NCBI GenBank assembly: GCA_028819075.1
Contig: JAPPMM010000051.1
Coordinates: 16,323 to 80,322, forward strand
Length of the DNA: 64,000 nucleotides
DNA from: Gammaproteobacteria bacterium
GTDB taxonomy: Bacteria; Gemmatimonadota; Gemmatimonadetes; Longimicrobiales; Gaopeijiaceae
Direction of reading: 5' to 3'
Shown: in pieces, positions 58,917 to 64,000 of the stretch
Numbering within the stretch: the first letter of the stretch is position 1
Layout of the letters: each line of letters starts with the position of its first letter
The notes under the pieces: generated by a model
The model's database searches: none
Told to the model about the DNA's origin: nothing
Seen by the model: only the letters and a program-made list of their open reading frames with translations
Translations under genes and position numbers: made by a program

Positions 58917-60374
58917 TCAACCGGCCGGGCCGCCGCTCCCCTCCAGGGTCGCCCGTGTGATCAGCCTGTTGAGCATCCACAGGATGAGGATCGCCACCGC
59001 CGCCTGAATGACCACGCTCCCGACGTTGTACGGACTGAACAGCGTCCAGGTCTCCGCGAAGCTCTCGCCCCGGGCGCTCCACAGGAACCATACCATGAGC
59101 ACCACGGCCTCGACGATCACGAGCCGGATCGCCCAGTCCCACCAGGCTCCGATGTGGATGTCGGAATCACCCGTGTTGATGAACTTGCGGCGCCACTCGG
59201 TCACCCCGTAGCGCAGCACGGCGAAGGCGAAGAAGAAGCCCGAGAGCATGAGCCCCACGCCCCAGACCCAGTCCTGGTTGTGGAAGAAATCCATGTTGAG
59301 CGCGCTCGGGATTCCGCACACCAGCGCCGCGATGCCGACGATGCCCACCGCGCGCTTGCGCTCGATCCCTGCGTCGCGCAGGACCCGGCTGGCGAGTTCG
59401 ATCATGGCCACCAGGCTCGTCCACGCCGCGAACACCAGCGCCATGAAGAAAAGGATCATGAAGAACTGGCCGCCCGGCATGAGCGCGAAGAGCTGCGGCA
59501 CCCAGATGAAGGTGATGCCCTCGTTCCCCGCCCCGACGATCTGGCTGGCCGCGTCCGGCATCACCGAGAAGACCGTGCACAGCACCATGATCCCCGCCAG
59601 CAGCGACATCGAGTTGTTGCCGAAGCCGATGACGAAGGCGTTGAGCGCGGTGTCTTCCCGTTTTCGCATGTAGATGGCGTACGTGAGCACCAGGCCCCAC
59701 CCCGCGCCCGTATCCCACGCGTTCTGGGTCAGCGCCTCGAGCCAGATGCGATAGTCGGCCAGTTCGCTGAAGTTCGGGGTGAAGAGGAACGCGAGGCCGG
59801 CGGAGGCGCCCGGCAGCGTGACGGCCCGGATGGCCAGCACGACCACCAGGATGATGAGGCTGGGGATCAGGAAGCGGGCGGCGGTCTCGATGCCCTTCAC
59901 CCCCCTGGACACCACGAACACGCCCATGCCCAGGGCGATGGCGTGCGTGATCATCGCCGAGGGCGTCGCGGCGAAGGAGTTCCAGAAGGCGTCCGGCACT
60001 TCGGTGGGGATCTCGCGCGTGATCGAGGCCCACAGAAAGCGCAGCGTCCAGCCCATGACCACGCTGTAGTAGAACATGATCGCGGTCGCGACCCACGCGA
60101 CCCACGCGCCCATCCAGCCGAATTTCGGCCCGAGGGTGGTGGCGAACGCGCCGATCGGCCCCTTGCGCACGCCCTTCCCCATCCCGAACTCGAGGATGAG
60201 AAGCGGCACCGACCAGAGGAGCAGGAAGCACACCCATGCGACCAGGAAGTTGCCACCCCCGTTGGAGGCCGCGATGCGCGGGAAACGCCAGATGTTTCCG
60301 GTGCCGACCGCCATCCCCAGCATCGCCAGCAGCATGCCCCAGCGCGAGCTGAAAACCTCTGACCTGGATGCCAT
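58917..60374 (-). CDS. Sodium-dependent NSS-family amino acid transporter
   Basis: 485 residues, about 12 transmembrane helices. TM1 has the NSS sodium/substrate site GMAVGTGNIWRFPRIAASNGGGNF, and conserved DTGAGWGLVLTYAIYM and GFGNNSMSLLAGIMV follow. It co-transports amino acids with sodium at the inner membrane. GGGAG eight bases upstream supports the ATG at 60374 (a TTG at 60377 precedes it). Members of this branch can require a small MetS-type subunit; a candidate lies at 55736-55858. Confidence 0.93.
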   Translation of the reverse strand: MASRSEVFSSRWGMLLAMLGMAVGTGNIWRFPRIAASNGGGNFLVAWVCFLLLWSVPLLILEFGMGKGVRKGPIGAFATTLGPKFGWMGAWVAWVATAIMFYYSVVMGWTLRFLWASITREIPTEVPDAFWNSFAATPSAMITHAIALGMGVFVVSRGVKGIETAARFLIPSLIILVVVLAIRAVTLPGASAGLAFLFTPNFSELADYRIWLEALTQNAWDTGAGWGLVLTYAIYMRKREDTALNAFVIGFGNNSMSLLAGIMVLCTVFSVMPDAASQIVGAGNEGITFIWVPQLFALMPGGQFFMILFFMALVFAAWTSLVAMIELASRVLRDAGIERKRAVGIVGIAALVCGIPSALNMDFFHNQDWVWGVGLMLSGFFFAFAVLRYGVTEWRRKFINTGDSDIHIGAWWDWAIRLVIVEAVVLMVWFLWSARGESFAETWTLFSPYNVGSVVIQAAVAILILWMLNRLITRATLEGSGGPAG

Positions 60375-60458
60375 CAACTATTCTCCCGTGTTCCGGCGAT
60401 GGTCCCCGCGAATCGGACGTGGGTCCCGGATCCGCGCTCCCTCGGCTTCACCGGCGCC

Positions 60459-61796
60459 TCAGCGCGCGAGCCGTTCCCGCAGGTAGTCTATCACGCCGTC
60501 CGCGTTCACGCGCACCTGCTCCAGGGTGTCGCGGTCGCGCACGGTGACGGTTCCATCCTCGTTGGTCCGGCCGTCCACGGTGATGCACCAGGGGGTGCCC
60601 GCCTCGTCCTGGCGGCGGTAGCGGCGTCCGATGGACCCGGCCGCGTCGTAGAAGCTGGGGACGGCCGCGGCCTTGAAGGCGTCGTGCAGCCGGGTCGCGA
60701 TCTCGGGCAGGCCGTCCTTGCGCACCAGCGGGAAGATCGCCGCCTTCACGGGCGCCAGGCGCGGGTGGATGCCGAGCACGGTGCGCCGGTCACGGCCCAT
60801 ATCCTGCTCGTAATACGCGTCCGAAAGCACCATCAGCAGCATGCGGTCGACGCCCGCGGCGGTCTCGACGACGTAGGGGATGTAGCGTCCCCCGCCCCCG
60901 GGCTCCACGTAGCGCATCTTCTTGCCCGAGTACTGCTGGTGCCGGCCCAGGTCGAAGTCGGTGCGGTTGTGGATGCCCTCCAGCTCCTTCCATCCGATGG
61001 GAAACTCGTACTGGATGTCCACCGCCCGCTTCGCGTAGTGCGCCAGCTCGTCGGGGCCGTGCTCGCTGAAGCGAAGCGATTCGGCGCGGATCCCCAGCGT
61101 CCCCGTATGGAAGTCCATGCGCGCATCGCGCCAGTGCTCGAACCACTCCTCGTCGGTCCCCGGGGTGACGAAGAACTGCATCTCGGCCTGCTCGAACTCG
61201 CGGGTGCGGAAGATGAAGTTCCCGGGCGTGATCTCGTTCCGGAACGCCTTGCCGATCTGGGCCACGCCGAAGGGGACCTTCTGGCGCGCGGTGGTCTGCA
61301 CGTTGAGGAAGTTGACGTAGGACCCCTGCGCCGTCTCGGGACGCAGGTAGACGGTGGCCGCGGCCTCCTCCACCGGTCCCATGAAGGTCTTGAACATGAG
61401 GTTGAACAGCCTGGGCTCGCCGAGCTCGCAGGCCTTGAAGGCGCCCGGCGCCTTGCTCGGCTTCCGGCCGCAGCGCTCACCCTCCAGCTCGTCGGCGCGA
61501 AAGCGCTTCTTGCACACCTTGCACTCGACCAGCGGATCGGTGAAGCCGTCCACGTGCCCCGACGCTTCCCACACGCGCGGATGCATGAGGATGGCCGCCT
61601 CGATCCCCTCGACGTCGTCGCGCTGGTGCACCATCGCGCTCCACCAGGCCTCCTTGATGTTGCGCTTCAGTTCGATGCCCAGCGGACCGTAGTCCCACAC
61701 CGATCCGGTGCCGCCGTAGATCTCTGAGGACTGGAAGACGTACCCGCGACGCTTGGTCAGCGAGACGAGCTTGTCCATGCTATCCAGTTGAGACAT
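60459..61796 (-). CDS. glyS: Glycyl-tRNA synthetase, dimeric type
   Basis: 445 residues, a class II aminoacyl-tRNA synthetase of the alpha2 type. Motif-rich blocks are RRGYVFQSSEIYGGTGSVWDYGPLGIELK, VECKVCKKRF with a cysteine pair, LRPETAQGSYVNFLN, FGVAQIGKAFRNEITPGNFIFRTREFEQAEMQFF and, in the anticodon-binding C-terminal domain, LAPVKAAIFPLVRKDGL. ATG 61796 is called. ATG 61778 (MDKLVSL) is in frame. No T-box leader is visible upstream. Confidence 0.96.
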   Translation of the reverse strand: MSQLDSMDKLVSLTKRRGYVFQSSEIYGGTGSVWDYGPLGIELKRNIKEAWWSAMVHQRDDVEGIEAAILMHPRVWEASGHVDGFTDPLVECKVCKKRFRADELEGERCGRKPSKAPGAFKACELGEPRLFNLMFKTFMGPVEEAAATVYLRPETAQGSYVNFLNVQTTARQKVPFGVAQIGKAFRNEITPGNFIFRTREFEQAEMQFFVTPGTDEEWFEHWRDARMDFHTGTLGIRAESLRFSEHGPDELAHYAKRAVDIQYEFPIGWKELEGIHNRTDFDLGRHQQYSGKKMRYVEPGGGGRYIPYVVETAAGVDRMLLMVLSDAYYEQDMGRDRRTVLGIHPRLAPVKAAIFPLVRKDGLPEIATRLHDAFKAAAVPSFYDAAGSIGRRYRRQDEAGTPWCITVDGRTNEDGTVTVRDRDTLEQVRVNADGVIDYLRERLAR

Positions 61797-62086
61797 AGCA
61801 GTTTGTACCCTGTTGTATCATGCTGTATGAGAGACGTTCACGCCGCCGACGTCGGACGATCCGCCGGAAAGCCGCCAGCGGGTTCGGGCCGGAATATCGG
61901 CAAGGCGCGGCGGGCCAGCAACCGACGGGCCTGTTGCTTCCACCGGAGCCCGGGCCATATTTCGGAGTTGGCCGCAGGATGCCGGAACACGTCGGACCCG
62001 CGCGGGTCTCCTCCGGATGCGCGGTCGGTCTCACCCTCGGGGGAACACGGAGCCGCAAGGCCCTGCACGCAAGGATGCCGAATACG
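61797..62086. other. Divergent region between glyS and the Nfu-type gene
   Basis: 290 bases. The first 40 are AT-rich. TTGTAC (61803-61808) and TATGAG (61826-61831) with a 17-base spacer could form a plus-strand promoter, giving the Nfu-type gene a leader of about 250 bases. The remainder is GC-rich and open in several frames without plausible protein sequence. Confidence 0.4.
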
Positions 62087-62668
62087 ATGTTGACCTTCAC
62101 GGACAAAGCCCGCGAAATGGTGCTCTCGTTCATGGGAGACGAGCCCGACGGAGAGCAGGCGTTGCGGGTGAAGATGGACGGAAGTCCCGTCGCGCCCAGT
62201 TTCGAGCTGACATTGGTGGGCAGCGCCGACCTCGGCGACGACGACGTCACGGTGGACGGAGGCGGGTTCACGGTGTTCGTCGACAGCACCAGCGCCCCCC
62301 GCCTGAAGGGCGCAACAGTCGACTTCATCGACGAGCTGAACCAGAGCGGTTTCGAGGTGAAGACCGCGCCTGAGACCGACGGCCGGGGCGCCGGCGCACC
62401 CACGGGCCCGATCGCCGAGCGCGTCACCGACCTTCTGAACAGCCAGGTGAATCCTTCCATCGCGGCTCATGGCGGCGAGATCCGGCTTGTGGACGTCCAG
62501 GACACCGAGATCTATCTGGAGATGATGGGCGGGTGCCAGGGATGCGCGATGTCGCGCCTGACGCTGCGTCAGGGCGTGGAACGGATGATCCACCAGTCCG
62601 TTCCCGAGGTCACCGCGATCCACGACGTCACGGACCACCAGGCAGGCGAGAACCCGTTCTTCAGTTAG
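62087..62668 (+). CDS. nfuA: Nfu-type Fe-S cluster carrier with degenerate A-type N-domain
   Basis: 193 residues. The N-terminal part (1-95) has the A-type (HesB/IscA) fold pattern (MLTFTDKAREMVLSFM, ALRVKMDGSPVAPSFELTLV) but none of the three A-type cysteines, as in NfuA. The C-terminal NifU domain (about 108-193) carries the cluster-binding CxxC at C150/C153 (GGCQGCAMS) and the family-typical ending HQAGENPFF. It carries [4Fe-4S] clusters to client enzymes. ATG 62087 is called. ATG 62075 is an alternative. Confidence 0.88.
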   Translation: MLTFTDKAREMVLSFMGDEPDGEQALRVKMDGSPVAPSFELTLVGSADLGDDDVTVDGGGFTVFVDSTSAPRLKGATVDFIDELNQSGFEVKTAPETDGRGAGAPTGPIAERVTDLLNSQVNPSIAAHGGEIRLVDVQDTEIYLEMMGGCQGCAMSRLTLRQGVERMIHQSVPEVTAIHDVTDHQAGENPFFS

Positions 62669-62805
62669 GGTGGGCGGAAGTGCCGGCGCACCGCCGGATA
62701 CAACCCATCCAATCCGTCATGCCCCGCGTCCTCATGCGGCGCCTGCAAGCCGCGTCACGCCCGGCGGATCCAGTGCAGGATCGCCGCTTCCGCATCGCTT
62801 GACGC

Positions 62806-62895
62806 CGTAGCGCACTCCGTTCTTAAGGCGTAGCGCACCGCGTATTGGGGCAAATTTATTGCTGTTTTGTCGCCATTATGGCATACTTTTGTCGC
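62806..62895 (+). repeat. Two pairs of direct repeats upstream of the Cache-protein gene
   Basis: CGTAGCGCAC occurs at 62806-62815 and 62829-62838 (23-base period). TTTTGTCGC occurs at 62865-62873 and 62887-62895 (22-base period). Both spacings are about two helical turns. The patch is AT-rich for this genome, and a possible promoter, TTGCTG (62859-62864) and CATACT (62882-62887) with a 17-base spacer, lies within it. It may be an operator region for the gene starting at 62935. Confidence 0.4.
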
Positions 62896-62934
62896 AAACG
62901 CCCGTTTCGTGTTCCTCCGGTACGGGAGGCCGTC

Positions 62935-63975
62935 ATGCGAACCCCGCAGCACCTGTTCATGACCGCGCTGGTGGTCCTGGCCGCCACGTTTCCCGGTCCG
63001 CGCCAGGCCCACGCGCAGGTGCCGAAAGTCACCGCCGGCCAGGTGGTGGACCGCGAGACGCTCCGAGGCTTCGTGACCTGGGCGACCTCCGAATTCAGCA
63101 TGGTCACCGACATCAACGCGGGTTCACAGCTGGTGAACGATTTTCGCGTGGAGGGCAGTGACTGGAACGTAGGCAACATGTACCTGATCCTGTTGACCCT
63201 GGACGGACAGGTATTGATCCACGGCGAAAACCCCCACTTCGACGGCAAGAACGTGCTCGGAGTGGTCGACGACCGGGGCACCAGAGTCGTCGAGCAGATG
63301 CTGGCCGCGGGAGCGGCCGGAGGCGGGTTCGTGGAGTGGTGCTGGGACGATCCGCTGGACGCGGCCGATATCCCGTGCAAGGACAGCTACGCACTCCAGT
63401 ACCACTCCATGGTGGCCGGCGTGGATCTGGTCGTGGTGGGCGGGTACTTCCAGGATCTCGCGCATGCCGGCGAGCCGCTCCCCGACGTCCCGCTGCCTGC
63501 GCTGTCGGCCGCCGACGTGGTGGACCGGGAGACCCTCAGGCAGTTCGTGGACGGCTCGGTTGGCTGGTTGACCGAGCTCGTCGGGCAGGTCGGGTTCGAG
63601 CGCGCGAACGAGTGGAAGACGGTGCTGAGAGAGGACGGCGGGCACTTCAAATCCGGCCCGGTCTATCTCTTCATCTTCACTCCCCAGGGATACGTCATCT
63701 TCCACGGCGCCGACCCCTGGCGGGAAGGCCGGACGGTTCTGGACAACACGGACTTCCAGGGACGGCCGTTCGTAAGGGACGTCATCGCCGTAGCCCAGGG
63801 GGGCGGAGGATTCGTCGAGTATTTCTGGGATGATCCGACGGTGGAGGGAGACGAGGACACGGGAAGCCCGAAGGTGAGCTACGCCGTCTCGATAACGAGC
63901 GACCTTCCCGTCTTCCAGGACATCGAGTTCATCGTCGGGGCCGGGTTCTACCGGGACCACATAGATATGTCGTAA
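62935..63975 (+). CDS. Exported protein with two tandem Cache-like domains
   Basis: 346 residues with signal peptide (FMTALVVLAATFPGPRQAHAQ). Two homologous halves follow, each starting with VVDRETLRGFV or VVDRETLRQFV (about residues 39 and 193), each with a strand block (MYLILLTLDGQVLIHGENPH; VYLFIFTPQGYVIFHGADPW) and each ending with GGGFVEWCWDDP or GGGFVEYFWDDP. This is the single-Cache (type 2) pattern of small-molecule sensing domains, but no transmembrane anchor or signalling domain follows, so it is a soluble periplasmic binder. GGGAGG five bases upstream supports the ATG at 62935. The stop lies 25 bases from the window end. Confidence 0.85.
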   Translation: MRTPQHLFMTALVVLAATFPGPRQAHAQVPKVTAGQVVDRETLRGFVTWATSEFSMVTDINAGSQLVNDFRVEGSDWNVGNMYLILLTLDGQVLIHGENPHFDGKNVLGVVDDRGTRVVEQMLAAGAAGGGFVEWCWDDPLDAADIPCKDSYALQYHSMVAGVDLVVVGGYFQDLAHAGEPLPDVPLPALSAADVVDRETLRQFVDGSVGWLTELVGQVGFERANEWKTVLREDGGHFKSGPVYLFIFTPQGYVIFHGADPWREGRTVLDNTDFQGRPFVRDVIAVAQGGGGFVEYFWDDPTVEGDEDTGSPKVSYAVSITSDLPVFQDIEFIVGAGFYRDHIDMS

Positions 63976-64000
63976 CCTGATTTATAACAGCAAATTACGG

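Noticed and set aside
61797..61900. T-box or other riboswitch leader for glyS
   Set aside because: The minus-strand leader before the ATG is too short and shows no specifier stem or T-box core sequence.
61820..62086. N-terminal extension of the Nfu-type protein
   Set aside because: Frame is open but the residues are Arg/Gly/Pro-rich and lack homology. NfuA-type proteins start at the A-type domain.

Overview
The window is a GC-rich, gene-dense chromosomal segment with no visible rRNA, tRNA, insertion sequence, phage or CRISPR array. Several traits point to a Gemmatimonadota-like bacterium: a duplicated-FtsX (ADOP-type) permease, TonB receptors beside carboxypeptidase-regulatory-domain proteins, 6-bladed beta-propeller lipoproteins, a BlaI/BlaR1 pair, many GTG/TTG starts and frequent 1-4 nt stop/start overlaps. 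This assignment is an inference from gene content; no marker gene was compared. Nearly all of the sequence is ordinary core or envelope coding sequence.

Layout. 1-8755 (+): 5'-truncated cobalamin-dependent methionine synthase, a homocysteine methyltransferase/MTHFR fusion, an APC permease with two C-terminal Usp-like domains, and a class II photolyase. 8787-14267 (-): a coupled peptidase run (S9, M14, M24) ending in a second MTHFR-like gene. 14376-18862 (+): carboxypeptidase-regulatory-domain protein, TonB receptor and a small exported protein. 19073-22554 (+): BlaI, BlaR1-type M56 protease with a 16-residue repeat tail, and a HEAT-like exported protein. 22611-26722 (+): an ECF sigma/anti-sigma pair followed by a small secretin-like exported protein, bracketed by two beta-propeller lipoproteins.

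26755-35978 (+) is the most interesting locus. An NtrC-family response regulator and an NtrY-like histidine kinase are followed by a four-gene tripartite ABC exporter (TolC, ADOP permease, HlyD adaptor, ATPase). Both the regulator and the exporter operon are preceded by near-consensus sigma-54 (-24/-12) promoters with GG-N10-(N)C spacing and repeats in enhancer position, so the regulator probably controls itself and the pump. 35941-37137 (-) is threonine synthase, overlapping the ATPase gene tail to tail. 37266-39671 (+) is an ECF sigma/zf-HC2 anti-sigma/double-PDZ operon. 39693-46224 (-) is a second self-contained circuit: ECF sigma, membrane anti-sigma, Spy/CpxP-like periplasmic protein, TolC, MacB-type ATPase, MacA-type adaptor and MacB-type permease in one run.

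46296-61796 (-) is mostly housekeeping: a Pro-rich protein coupled to an HNH nuclease, PriA, an M24 peptidase, a histone-deacetylase-like hydrolase coupled to carB, a 40-residue membrane microprotein resembling MetS (the small subunit of NSS transporters), an HD-domain protein, endonuclease III, an unknown protein, a zincin-like metalloprotein, an NSS sodium symporter and glycyl-tRNA synthetase. 62087-63975 (+) holds an Nfu-type Fe-S protein and an exported tandem-Cache protein.

Together the segment suggests a peptide- and amino-acid-using, envelope-stress-responsive bacterium. Three separate sigma/anti-sigma or two-component modules each sit directly upstream of their likely targets.
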